Source of the DNA: Parasegetibacter sp. NRK P23
GTDB lineage: Bacteria; Bacteroidota; Bacteroidia; Chitinophagales; Chitinophagaceae
DNA length: 64,000 nucleotides
Direction: 5' to 3'
Assembly: GCF_023721715.1 (NCBI RefSeq)
Contig: NZ_JAMDLG010000001.1
Location: 2,829,784-2,893,783 of the forward strand
The first letter of the stretch is position 1. The number at the start of each line of letters is the position of its first letter. The notes beneath the pieces are model-generated. The model did no database searches. It was not told the DNA's origin and saw only the letters and a list, made by a program, of their open reading frames with translations. Shown one piece after another: positions 44,497 to 52,738 of this stretch. The translations under genes and the position numbers were made by a program.

Positions 44497-44988
44497 TTAG
44501 GCTGGTTCAACCAGGAACAGTGGCTGGTCGTATTCTACGGGGGAAGCGTCGTCCACCAGTATTTTTACGATACGGCCTTTCACTTCGCTTTCAATTTCGT
44601 TGAAAAGCTTCATGGCTTCGATGATGCACACCACTTTACCGGCCGCCACTTCGTCGCCAACCTGAACGAAAGAGGGTTTATCGGGTGATGGACTGCGGTA
44701 GAAAGTTCCGATCATCGGGCTCTTGATGGTGAGCAGGTTGTCGGCCTTGGGTTCCGCCGCAACAGGGGCAGCGGGGGCGCCGGCCTGGGGAGCAGGTGCG
44801 GCAGGTGCCGGAGCGGGAGCCTGGGCAACAGGCGCGGCGTACATGGCCTGTGGCGCGGCGATCATCTGTTGAACGGGTTCTTCTTTCTGTTTGATGGTTA
44901 TTTTGAATTCCTGCTGCTCGATGGTCAGTTCACCGATGTTGGACTTGTTGACAATTTTGATCAACTCCTGAATTTGTTTAAAATCCAT
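44497..44988 (-). CDS. accB: Biotin carboxyl carrier protein of acetyl-CoA carboxylase
   Basis: 163 aa from the ATG at 44988 ([11 protein letters not shown]); a TTG 9 bp upstream is less likely. A short N-terminal dimerisation helix is followed by an Ala/Pro-rich linker (about 45-80) and the biotinyl domain with the target lysine Lys127 in EAMKLFNEI. It carries carboxybiotin from AccC to the carboxyltransferase. accB-accC form a two-gene operon. Confidence 0.96.
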   Translation of the reverse strand: MDFKQIQELIKIVNKSNIGELTIEQQEFKITIKQKEEPVQQMIAAPQAMYAAPVAQAPAPAPAAPAPQAGAPAAPVAAEPKADNLLTIKSPMIGTFYRSPSPDKPSFVQVGDEVAAGKVVCIIEAMKLFNEIESEVKGRIVKILVDDASPVEYDQPLFLVEPA

Positions 44989-45121
44989 GGGGTTCAATTT
45001 AGGTTGTTTGATTGAAAATATAACGGGCGGCTAAATTAGGGAAAACACCATTCAAAACGTCAAAACCGGTTGAAAATGGTCATTTTTTTATGAAAACCGG
45101 GTAAAAACGGGGTAAAATTCT

Positions 45122-45170
45122 TCTTTTCACGCAAAGAACGCTAAGAAGCAAGGACGCAAGGAGCGGTTGT
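45122..45170. repeat. Short degenerate intergenic repeat D
   Basis: CACGCAAAGAACGCTAAGAA and GCAAGGACGCAAGGAGC use the word set of arrays A-C but in a looser form. It lies between accB and efp and carries no gene. Confidence 0.6.
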
Positions 45171-45221
45171 TCTTTGGGGCCATTTTATTGTTTAAGAACT
45201 GGCGCATCGTTTGCGGTAAAA

Positions 45222-45254
45222 ACCAACGGCGTCGCTCCAAGCGACGCCGTTGGT
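45222..45254 (-). terminator. Terminator after efp built from a CGTCGCT palindrome
   Basis: A perfect 15-bp stem ACCAACGGCGTCGCT/AGCGACGCCGTTGGT with a 3-nt loop and TTTTTA next on the minus strand. The core CGTCGCTnnAAGCGACG returns at 48307-48333. Confidence 0.9.
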
Positions 45255-45260
45255 AAAATA

Positions 45261-45827
45261 TTATTCTTTCACGCGTTCCACGTATTCACCGGTTTTGGTG
45301 TTCACGCGGATCAGCTCACCTTCGTTCACGAACAGGGGCACCATAACGGTAGCGCCTGTTTCAACGGTGGCTGGTTTGAGGGTGCGGGTTGCGGTATCAC
45401 CTTTCATTCCGGGTTCGGAGTAGGTGACCAGCAGCACAATTTTATCGGGGAGTTCCACGCTCATGGGGAGGTCGGTATCGGTGTTGATCATCACGAACAC
45501 TTCCTGGCCATCTTTCAGGAACTGGGGGGCGTCCACCATGTCTTCGTTCAGTACGATCTGTTCGAAGGTTTCGTTGTCCATGAAGTTGTAACCGGAATCG
45601 TCTTTATAAAGGAACTGGTAGTTCTTCTTTTCAACACGCACGGGGAAAATGGTATCACCGCTGTTCCAGGTATGTTCGATGGTGCGGGCGTTGTCCACCC
45701 CTTTCAGTTTTGCCCAAACTTTCGCGGCGGCGCGGGCAGTTTTGTTCTGACCGAATTCCACCACTGAATACAGGTTATTGTCCAGTTTAAGGATCATTCC
45801 CCTGCTGATGTCTGCTGTAGTTGCCAT
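45261..45827 (-). CDS. efp: Translation elongation factor P, Arg32 type
   Basis: 188 aa from the ATG at 45827 (MATTADISRGMILKLDNNLY); a longer frame from 45896 is not supported. The three-domain EF-P fold is complete (RTLKPATVETGATVMVPLFV, then INEGELIR-like ending NEGELIRVNTKTGEYVERV). EF-P relieves ribosome stalling at polyproline. The loop that reaches the peptidyl-transferase centre reads QNKTARAAAKVWAKLK, with Arg32 where E. coli-type EF-P has the modified Lys34 (PGKG). The spacing is like the Arg32 proteins that EarP rhamnosylates. The -7 box TACCTTTG lies at 45850-45857. Confidence 0.95.
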   Translation of the reverse strand: MATTADISRGMILKLDNNLYSVVEFGQNKTARAAAKVWAKLKGVDNARTIEHTWNSGDTIFPVRVEKKNYQFLYKDDSGYNFMDNETFEQIVLNEDMVDAPQFLKDGQEVFVMINTDTDLPMSVELPDKIVLLVTYSEPGMKGDTATRTLKPATVETGATVMVPLFVNEGELIRVNTKTGEYVERVKE

Positions 45828-45849
45828 ATAGTGAAAAATGATTTGGGGG

Positions 45850-45857
45850 CAAAGGTA
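45850..45857 (-). promoter_or_regulatory. Promoter -7 element of efp
   Basis: TACCTTTG fits TAnnTTTG and lies 22 bp before the ATG. A -33 TTTG is not evident. Confidence 0.45.
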
Positions 45858-45917
45858 AGGGTTTTCGTTCCTTCCCCATGCCCCCGGGCAATTCAATTTT
45901 TCAGGTGTAAAACCTTA

Positions 45918-47852
45918 TTATTTTGATTTGATGATGATGACGCCATTTTTGCCTTTGTCGCCGTATTGGGCTGTGGCGGACTCATTTTTCAGTACACTTA
46001 TGGAGTCGATGGTATTGGGATCCACCTTCAGCGCCTGGAAATCTTTTACTGTATATTCTTTTCCATTGTAGATCACAAGTGCGTTAACGGGTTGGCCGCC
46101 ATTGTTCAATATTATATTTTCAGGGTCAGGTTGAGTTGTTTTTTTGTAGCCTTCAACCACGATAACCTTTTCTTTTCCGGTAGCGGCCGGTGTTGTTTTC
46201 TTATACCCTTCTACTACCACTTCTTCTTTCGCTTGGTTTTTGGCATCCACAACCGCAATACCCTTTTTTGTGCCATAGCCTACCACAACGACTTCCTTAA
46301 TCTTTTTCGTAGTGATGAGGATAACGCCGTTTTTTGCTCTTTCTCCATAAATAGCTACGGCGGAAGCATCTTTCAAAATGCTGATCGATTCTATTTCGTT
46401 AGGGTCAATTGCATCTAATTTATAATCGTCTTTCATCACAACACCATCAATTACGAACAAAGGTTTTTTGGTAGTATCGCTCGCGCCGCGTACCATTATT
46501 TTGGTTGTGCCCAGGTGATTGGTTTTCCCCTGGCTCTCCAACACTTTGTTCTGATCAAGACTGGCATCTACCCTGTTGTCGTAACTGAATGTTTCGTTCA
46601 GCGTTCTATTGCTCACCTTGATGTTCTTTACTTCGCCTTTCAGCTTCGGCGCACCTGTATCACCGCTTACTTTGGGCGGAGCGGGTGGCGCTGGCATTTT
46701 TCTCATTTCCACAGGTGGCGGTGGTGGTGGTGGCGGTGGTGTATACTTTCCATACTTTTTTGTGAACGCTTCTTTTTGTGTGGCATTGGAAAAATCATAC
46801 ACCTCTTTCTTACCATTTTTTAGGGTAACAATAACTTCCCCATCCGGCGATTTCATGGAGACATACTTCACTTGCGGATTTCTCCTGAAGAAATCCGAAA
46901 AGGGATCTTCTCCGGAAAACTCAACCGGGGGTGGCGGTGGAGCCGGCACATCCATTACGGGGGGAGCGGGCGGAGGCTGCATGCCTGCCATACTGCGAAA
47001 CGAAAGTACCGTGGCGGCCATCAGTGGCAGCACAAAGAGGAAGCGCACCGCATGCACGCGGGCCGTTTTGTTTTTGTTCATCATGGCTATACGTTTTTTA
47101 AGGAATGAAAAACCGAATGGCGCCACAAACCGATGTGGCAGTCCACTCATTACTTTTAACAAGAGTAACTGGTATTCTTTAGGGGCGATGCCCTGTTTTA
47201 AGACTTCTTCATCTGCAAGAAATTCAAGATTCTGCCGGATGGCGCGCCGCAACAACCAGGCGAATGGATTGAACCACATCACCAGGCAGAGGAACTCCGC
47301 AAGCAGCAAATCGAAAGTATGTTTCTGGCGCACATGCACGTATTCGTGCAGCAATATGCGCTGTAACTCCCCATCGGTATGCGATGCCGGATTGATAAAA
47401 ATATTGTTGCCGAAAGAGAAATGGCTGGAGCCATCGGGCAACGCGAACACCTTAACCGGACCATCCTGCAACAACACGGCTTTTCTTTTCATCACCAGGA
47501 AAGAACTCACGTTCAAGACCAAGCGCCCCACAAAAAAGACCATCCCCGCCATTAATAATACTCCCGCCATCCGCAGCGGATCGCTGAACAGGGAGGCATC
47601 TTCCTCACGGCCCATCAACAAACGCAGTTGCTCCAGGTCCAGTAACGGCACGGCTTCAACCACAACAGGCTTACTGGCACCTGGCTCCAAAAAATCATAC
47701 ACATTCAGGAAAGGCAATAAAAACGACAATAAGGAATACCCCAGCAAATACCACCTGTTCCATTTGTAAAAAGTGAGTTTCCGCAGGAACACCCAGTAAA
47801 ATGTGGTGACCACGGCCAACGATATCGATAGTTTGATCAGGTACAACAGCAT
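45918..47852 (-). CDS. BlaR1-like M56 metallopeptidase with SusC-plug-like C-terminal repeats
   Basis: 644 aa. Four or five membrane spans in the first 290 residues surround the zinc-protease motif H169-E-Y-V-H173 with the downstream glutamate in LEFLADEEVL, as in BlaR1/MecR1. Two Pro-rich linkers (PAPPPPPV, then a run of nine Pro) follow. The C-terminal half holds two segments like the TonB-receptor plug (ILKDASAVAIYGERAKNGVI, VLKNESATAQYGDKGKNGVI) and, around 520-575, three TonB-box-like units EVVVVGYGTKK, EVVVEGYKKTT and VIVVEGYKKTT. It is encoded after a BlaI repressor (10-bp gap), so it probably cleaves or inactivates BlaI on a cell-envelope signal. The ligand is unknown. Confidence 0.88.
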   Translation of the reverse strand: MLLYLIKLSISLAVVTTFYWVFLRKLTFYKWNRWYLLGYSLLSFLLPFLNVYDFLEPGASKPVVVEAVPLLDLEQLRLLMGREEDASLFSDPLRMAGVLLMAGMVFFVGRLVLNVSSFLVMKRKAVLLQDGPVKVFALPDGSSHFSFGNNIFINPASHTDGELQRILLHEYVHVRQKHTFDLLLAEFLCLVMWFNPFAWLLRRAIRQNLEFLADEEVLKQGIAPKEYQLLLLKVMSGLPHRFVAPFGFSFLKKRIAMMNKNKTARVHAVRFLFVLPLMAATVLSFRSMAGMQPPPAPPVMDVPAPPPPPVEFSGEDPFSDFFRRNPQVKYVSMKSPDGEVIVTLKNGKKEVYDFSNATQKEAFTKKYGKYTPPPPPPPPPVEMRKMPAPPAPPKVSGDTGAPKLKGEVKNIKVSNRTLNETFSYDNRVDASLDQNKVLESQGKTNHLGTTKIMVRGASDTTKKPLFVIDGVVMKDDYKLDAIDPNEIESISILKDASAVAIYGERAKNGVILITTKKIKEVVVVGYGTKKGIAVVDAKNQAKEEVVVEGYKKTTPAATGKEKVIVVEGYKKTTQPDPENIILNNGGQPVNALVIYNGKEYTVKDFQALKVDPNTIDSISVLKNESATAQYGDKGKNGVIIIKSK

Positions 47853-47862
47853 AGCAATAAGT

Positions 47863-48234
47863 TTATCTGTTCGATTGATGGATCATTTCCAATATCTCCT
47901 TTAACTCCGCTTCGCTGATCTGCTGCTCCTTCGCGAAGAAAGCGACCAGTTCCTTGTAAGAATTGTCAAAGTAGTTGCGCACCACGCCGGTAAGGAATTG
48001 CTTCTTGTACAGTTCCTCACCAACCAGTGGTTCATACTCATACATCAATCCACGTTTGGTCCCTTTCACATAGCCCTTCTTCTCCAGGTTCTTAATAGTG
48101 GAGGTGAATGTATTGTAATGCGGCTGCGGTTCAGGGATCTTATCGAGGAAGTCTTTCACGAAGCCGTTGCCCGTTTTCCAGATGGCCAGCATCGCTTCTT
48201 CTTCCTGCTTGGTGAGGCGTTCTAACTTTTCCAT
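47863..48234 (-). CDS. BlaI/MecI/CopY-family transcriptional repressor
   Basis: 123 aa, the typical size. A winged-helix domain (about 5-70: LTKQEEEAMLAIWKTGNGFV, HYNTFTSTIKNLEKKGYV) is followed by a dimerisation tail. BlaI-type repressors bind a dyad and are cleaved when the M56 sensor is activated. The large palindrome at its own start codon is the likely operator, giving autorepression. It is followed directly by the M56 peptidase gene. Confidence 0.92.
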   Translation of the reverse strand: MEKLERLTKQEEEAMLAIWKTGNGFVKDFLDKIPEPQPHYNTFTSTIKNLEKKGYVKGTKRGLMYEYEPLVGEELYKKQFLTGVVRNYFDNSYKELVAFFAKEQQISEAELKEILEMIHQSNR

Positions 48235-48279
48235 TTCCGAACTTTTCGTAAATGTACGAAAGTTTCGGAAATGGAAAAG
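48226..48279. promoter_or_regulatory. 54-bp palindrome over the blaI start codon (likely operator)
   Basis: The outer 16-bp arms, CTTTTCCATTTCCGAA at 48226-48241 and TTCGGAAATGGAAAAG at 48264-48279, are perfect inverse copies. Inside lies a second dyad, TTTCGTA-N4-TACGAAA, with GTAC and the TACA/TGTA flavour of BlaI operators. The left arm contains the ATG of the repressor on the minus strand. It can act as a DNA operator and also fold in mRNA to hide the start codon. Confidence 0.65.
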
Positions 48280-48306
48280 TTTATTTTTACCGGTACTGTC
48301 GCAACC

Positions 48307-48333
48307 GGTACCGTCGCTTGAAGCGACGGTACC
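48307..48333. repeat. CCGTCGCTT palindrome
   Basis: GGTACCGTCGCTT followed by GAAGCGACGGTACC forms a 13-bp stem with virtually no loop. A decayed copy (GATACCGTCGCTGTAAGCGG) lies at 48379-48402, and a partial one (CGGTACTGTCGC) at 48291. The core recurs in the efp terminator. Confidence 0.7.
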
Positions 48334-48339
48334 GATAAA

Positions 48340-48372
48340 AAAAAGCCCCTCCGGTTTCCGGAGGGGCTTGGG
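48340..48372 (-). terminator. Terminator after the TonB receptor gene
   Basis: AAGCCCCTCCGG/CCGGAGGGGCTT, a 12-bp stem with a 3-nt loop and a run of eight T on the minus strand. Very strong. Confidence 0.9.
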
Positions 48373-48418
48373 GTTACTGATACCGTCGCTGTAAGCGGTG
48401 GCATCGGTTGGGCAATAG

Positions 48419-51250
48419 TTATTTTACCAAGTCGAATTTTACGCCGAAGTTGTAGCGGGGTTGATAGAATTCGTTTTGCATGGTTCTGTCTTTAACACCC
48501 TGGTAGTAGCGGAGCGATTGGTTGGTGAGGTTGGTGGCTTCACCAAATACACGCATACGTGGCGTCACAGCGTAAGAAGCGTTCAGGTCAAGGAAGAATT
48601 GTTTGTCGTAGTAACGGTCTTCGAAGGCATCGCCACCCAGTTCATCGATATAAGCGGCGGTGTAGTTGGCGGAAACGCGGGCCAGGAAACGGCTGTTCTC
48701 ATAAGACAATGAAGCGTTCACCATGTGGGGAGCTGTTCCGGGCAAGGTAAGACCGGTCCTCAAATCGCCATCGGCATTGTAGATGCCCTTCGCTTTGGAT
48801 TTGGTATAAGTATAGTTGGCGTAGATGCCGAAGCCTTTCCAGAAGCCGGGGAGGAAATCGAACTGGCGTTGAAGGGCCACTTCAAAACCGTACACCTGCA
48901 CGTTGTCGCCGTTGCGGGGTTGGAAGAAGGTCCAGTCGGTAGAGGCGGGAATGGGGTTCGGTGTAATATCGGGGAAGGCGGCGGCGAACTTGGTGTTCGT
49001 GAAATTCTCGTCACGGTAAACGTACATGAACTGGTCAACTGTTTTGTAGAATACGCCTCCGGAGATAAGTCCGATAGACTTATAATAATTTTCGAACATC
49101 AGGTCGAAGTTGTTGGCGCGGGAAGCTTTCAGGTTGGGGTTTCCAACAAAAAGTTCGTTGTCGCCGGGCAGCACGTTGAAGTAAGGAACGAGGTCGTAGT
49201 AGTTGGGACGGGCGATGGAGTTGGTCCAGGCCAGTCTTACGATCGCGTTCTTCGTGATATCATATTTGAAGGAAAGGTGCGGCAGGATGTTGAGGTAGTC
49301 GTTTTTATTGGTTTGTTTGCCGAGCAGGTTCTCTTCGTCTTCCACCACATTGCCGGTGTATTCACTGGAGGTATTTTCAAAACGAAGACCAGCGATCATA
49401 CCCAGTTTACGGCTCCATTGTTGTTGCCACATGGCATAACCGGCGAACAGGATTTCTTTTGCATCGTAGTTGGCGGCCAGGTATTCGGCTGGAATATCTT
49501 CTGATTCAAAAAGCCCGGTATTCGTAAGATTCAATCCACCTAAATATGCGGGATCCACGAACATACCCGCGTTGTATTTTGAACCGGGGTTAAAATCTTT
49601 TCCACTGTGCATTACCGTTGGAACTGAACCCATGTTCTCAAAATTGTCTTCGTTGCTGCCTACGGGCGCGTATTCAAAGAAATTGTTGTTGCGCACTTTG
49701 TTTTTGATGCGCAGGCTGGTACCGAATTTCAGGAAACCATCTTTCTCCTTCACGGCCGTGAAAGGAATGCTCAGGTTCACACGACCACTTTTTTCTGTTT
49801 CATACTGGTCCTGGAACTGTTCCGTGATTTCACGGAGTTCAAAGTCAGAAGCTGTCAATTGATCTGTTACAATCGGACTTCTTTTATCTGCGGCATTCGC
49901 AAATACTGTTGCGTCTTTGGAACGGAAGCTGATGTACCTTTCATGCGGACGTTCTTCGCTGGCGCGGGAGAATCCGAATGACCAATCCAGTTTCAGTCCC
50001 TTTCCGAAGATATGGTCACCTTTCAGGCTATAGTTCTGCGCGCGCTGGTCTTCCAGGCGGCGGCTCTTCACGCGGTCGCTGTTCAGTCCGCCCTTTGTTT
50101 CTCTTCTCACCTCTCCTACGTAACCTGTAATATTATCATTGGCATCGTATTCGGGTTCGATATCTGTAGCAGTGTAACGGAGACGGTTCTCCCAGTCATC
50201 TCTCCAGTTGTACATGCTGCGGAACATGATGTTCGTGCGGGTATTGGGCTGGAAGTCGATGCTGGCGCCAATGCTGCGGCGGGTGCGGTCCACAAAGTAT
50301 TTCCTGATCTCGAATTCATCGGTATAAACGTTTCCGAAATCATCTTCTTTCCACGTGGCTTCCACATCATCGGAACCATATTTATTGGAATTGATGGAAC
50401 CGTTGAGCAGGATGCCCAGTTTGTTTTTGGCAAACCTGTTGCCTGCGATGAATGAACCGGTATAACCCGCTTTCCCACGGATGGGGTTGTAGATAGCGGA
50501 GCCTGTTCCTGAAATGCGCAATCCGTTGGGGGCGGCCCTGGTCACGAGGTTCACGGAACCACCGATGGCATCGGCATCCAGGTCGGGCGTGAGGGTTTTG
50601 TTCACCTGGATGGTCTGGATCATATCGGAAGGAATCAGGTCCATTTGTACCCGGCGGTTATCGCCTTCGGCGGAAGGGATACGGTCGCCATTGAGGGTAA
50701 CGGAGTTGAGTTCGGGAGAGAGTCCGCGGATGATGATGTTGCGTGCTTCCCCCTGGTCGTTCTGCATGGTTACGCCGGGAATACGTTTCATCGCGTCTCC
50801 GATATTGGCATCGGGGAAACGACCGATCTGGTCGGCGGAAACCACGTTGGTGATGTTGAAGTTATTCTTCTGTTGGTTCAGTCCCCGGGCCTGGCCACGG
50901 AGCCTGTCGCCCAGTACGATTACTTCTTTCTGTACGGTGATACCGGGTTTGAGTACGAAACTGAGCGAAGCGGTTCCGGAGGCGGGCACATTGATTTCTG
51001 TGTTTACATCTTCGTATCCGATGTACGTAATGCGTATTGTGTGTTTACCGGCTGGAAGGCCAGCGAGCTGAGCCTCTCCATCGTTATCGGTATTCCACGC
51101 ACGGGTGAGTGTGGTACTTACGATAGTGGCGCCGGGAAGGTTCAGTTTCTGATCGTCGGTGATTTTTATGGTCACGATTCCTTTCTGCGCCAGGGCAGAA
51201 AATTGGAAAAGGAGGAGAAAAAGGCTGGAGAAAAGCAGGATTTTTTTCAT
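48419..51250 (-). CDS. TonB-dependent receptor without STN domain
   Basis: 943 aa from the ATG at 51250 (MKKILLFSSLFLLLFQFSALAQ); the longer frame crosses the divergent-looking leader and is rejected. A carboxypeptidase-regulatory-like domain (about 24-105: GTVTIKITDDQKLNLPGATI-like) precedes a plug (VSADQIGRFPDANIGDAMKR, IIRGLSPELNSVTLNGDRIP) and the barrel ending NFGVKFDLVK. The plug signature resembles Caulobacter-type TonB receptors rather than SusC. There is no STN domain or adjacent SusD, so it is not part of an ECF/FecR circuit. The substrate is unknown. Confidence 0.92.
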   Translation of the reverse strand: MKKILLFSSLFLLLFQFSALAQKGIVTIKITDDQKLNLPGATIVSTTLTRAWNTDNDGEAQLAGLPAGKHTIRITYIGYEDVNTEINVPASGTASLSFVLKPGITVQKEVIVLGDRLRGQARGLNQQKNNFNITNVVSADQIGRFPDANIGDAMKRIPGVTMQNDQGEARNIIIRGLSPELNSVTLNGDRIPSAEGDNRRVQMDLIPSDMIQTIQVNKTLTPDLDADAIGGSVNLVTRAAPNGLRISGTGSAIYNPIRGKAGYTGSFIAGNRFAKNKLGILLNGSINSNKYGSDDVEATWKEDDFGNVYTDEFEIRKYFVDRTRRSIGASIDFQPNTRTNIMFRSMYNWRDDWENRLRYTATDIEPEYDANDNITGYVGEVRRETKGGLNSDRVKSRRLEDQRAQNYSLKGDHIFGKGLKLDWSFGFSRASEERPHERYISFRSKDATVFANAADKRSPIVTDQLTASDFELREITEQFQDQYETEKSGRVNLSIPFTAVKEKDGFLKFGTSLRIKNKVRNNNFFEYAPVGSNEDNFENMGSVPTVMHSGKDFNPGSKYNAGMFVDPAYLGGLNLTNTGLFESEDIPAEYLAANYDAKEILFAGYAMWQQQWSRKLGMIAGLRFENTSSEYTGNVVEDEENLLGKQTNKNDYLNILPHLSFKYDITKNAIVRLAWTNSIARPNYYDLVPYFNVLPGDNELFVGNPNLKASRANNFDLMFENYYKSIGLISGGVFYKTVDQFMYVYRDENFTNTKFAAAFPDITPNPIPASTDWTFFQPRNGDNVQVYGFEVALQRQFDFLPGFWKGFGIYANYTYTKSKAKGIYNADGDLRTGLTLPGTAPHMVNASLSYENSRFLARVSANYTAAYIDELGGDAFEDRYYDKQFFLDLNASYAVTPRMRVFGEATNLTNQSLRYYQGVKDRTMQNEFYQPRYNFGVKFDLVK

Positions 51251-51327
51251 TCCGCAGTAGTTTTTTATGCTGCGGCGAAAGTAGAAGGCCTGTGTTACGG
51301 AATTGTTTCGAAAGCGTGATGGATGTG

Positions 51328-51768
51328 TTAAGTTTTGGGGCACTGCCCTTTAGTCGCATGGTTATCTCTTTTTTTCCGGTTCGATATAATAATGTTAGAG
51401 AAAGCCAACAGCAAAAAGCAACCCGGTATATACGGAGCCTTGAGCTTCAAGGGCAGCACATCCGCCGGAACATCGGGGTGGAGGTGAACATATATGCCCG
51501 TAAGCATCATTACAATAATGGTCAGAAAAGAGAAATTCATCCCCCATTTTAAAGTTTTAACCGGAATATTTTGTTGGAACAACAGGCATACCATAAGTAC
51601 CAGCCCAACAAAGATTTCTCCTGAAATGCCCAGTGCATAAGAAAATTGCCCCATCCTGCTGTTAGCGATCTGAACACTATACCAACTTTTAAAAGGATCT
51701 ATGAACTTAAGTATGCCGAACATAAACATAGCAATGCCTAAAAACCATGAAGTGATTTTCTGATACAT
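51328..51768 (-). CDS. DoxX-like small membrane protein
   Basis: 146 aa with four membrane spans (SWFLGIAMFMFGILKFI, LGISGEIFVGLVLMVCLLF, FSFLTIIVMMLTGIYVHL, GCFLLLAFSNIIIS). The pattern and length fit DoxX/DoxD-like proteins. These are poorly characterised; some act in thiol or respiratory processes. It lies between the TonB receptor and an AraC regulator gene and may be controlled by the latter. Confidence 0.75.
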   Translation of the reverse strand: MYQKITSWFLGIAMFMFGILKFIDPFKSWYSVQIANSRMGQFSYALGISGEIFVGLVLMVCLLFQQNIPVKTLKWGMNFSFLTIIVMMLTGIYVHLHPDVPADVLPLKLKAPYIPGCFLLLAFSNIIISNRKKRDNHATKGQCPKT

Positions 51769-51853
51769 GACATAGAAGAATTGTGTCGGGTAAAATTCAG
51801 ACTAAACCAGGAAAGCTGCCGGAACCTGCGGTCCAAAAACTGGAAAATACGGT

Positions 51854-52705
51854 TCAGTTGTTCGTGCGTGCAAACTGCTCTTTGTAGTCGGAAGGAGCGC
51901 TTCCATATTTTTGCCTGAACAGCTTCGCAAAATGAGAAGCATCGTTAAAACCGGCTTCATGGCATATTTCAAGAATACTGCTATCGGTGGATACCAGTAA
52001 ATCTCTTGCGCGCAAAAGTTTTTGTTCTTTAATATACTTAGCGGGAGAAGTTTTAAAATAGCTCTCGAAATCCCGTTTAAACGCAGATAAGCTGCGGCCC
52101 GAAAGCATGGCCAGTTCTTCGATGGTAATATTTGAAAACAGGTGCGCCTGTACTATTTCATTAAAATTCGCCTGTCTTGGCGTGAACAAGTGGGAAAACA
52201 ACTCAATAATATTTTTTGAATTGCTGGTCTGGAGCAACAACAAAATCAGTTCCTTAATTTTCAGGATCAGCAACTCATCGTTCATCAGGTTCGGTTGCCG
52301 AAAGTAAAAATCAAGGCTTTGTATGAAATGTTGGATAATTTCGTATCGCTCAATTTTCTCAGCATACAACTTTTTACCTTCAGCCTGAATAAAACCCGGC
52401 ACTTCGTTTTTGTACAGCGTTTTCAGCACGTCGCTGTAAAGATGCACAACGATCACTTCACAATAGGTGGCTCCTGATTTTTGAATGAAATCAGCGAAGT
52501 AATTGCCGCATTTTAACACCACACTCTCTGAAACCTGAATTGGCAGTTGGCCGGAAGATGATTTCAGCACACCTTCTCCATTCCTGAGGTGTAAAAAACA
52601 AGCTTCATCGCGAAAGACCGCGCTGTGTTTATATGGCGGCCTGATGCACAATTTTTCAATTACGCAGTAACCGTTTAAATCAAAATGTTTTCTGCTGAGT
52701 ATCAT
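51854..52705 (-). CDS. AraC-family transcriptional regulator
   Basis: 283 aa. An N-terminal cupin-like sensor domain (about 1-150) is followed by two C-terminal AraC helix-turn-helix motifs (ITIEELAMLSGRSLSAFKRD and ILEICHEAGFNDASHFAKLF). It is of the ExsA-like type common in Bacteroidota. The ligand is not known. The next gene downstream on the same strand is the DoxX-like protein gene, 85 bp away. Confidence 0.9.
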   Translation of the reverse strand: MILSRKHFDLNGYCVIEKLCIRPPYKHSAVFRDEACFLHLRNGEGVLKSSSGQLPIQVSESVVLKCGNYFADFIQKSGATYCEVIVVHLYSDVLKTLYKNEVPGFIQAEGKKLYAEKIERYEIIQHFIQSLDFYFRQPNLMNDELLILKIKELILLLLQTSNSKNIIELFSHLFTPRQANFNEIVQAHLFSNITIEELAMLSGRSLSAFKRDFESYFKTSPAKYIKEQKLLRARDLLVSTDSSILEICHEAGFNDASHFAKLFRQKYGSAPSDYKEQFARTNN

Positions 52706-52738
52706 TGCTGTTTGATCTCCGCTGATGAGGGTAATTCC

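Noticed and set aside
46609-47769. A 386-codon open frame on the plus strand opposite the M56 gene
   Set aside because: It overlaps a gene with recognisable motifs, and its product is a poly-Gly/Cys-rich low-complexity string mirrored from the Pro-rich linker.
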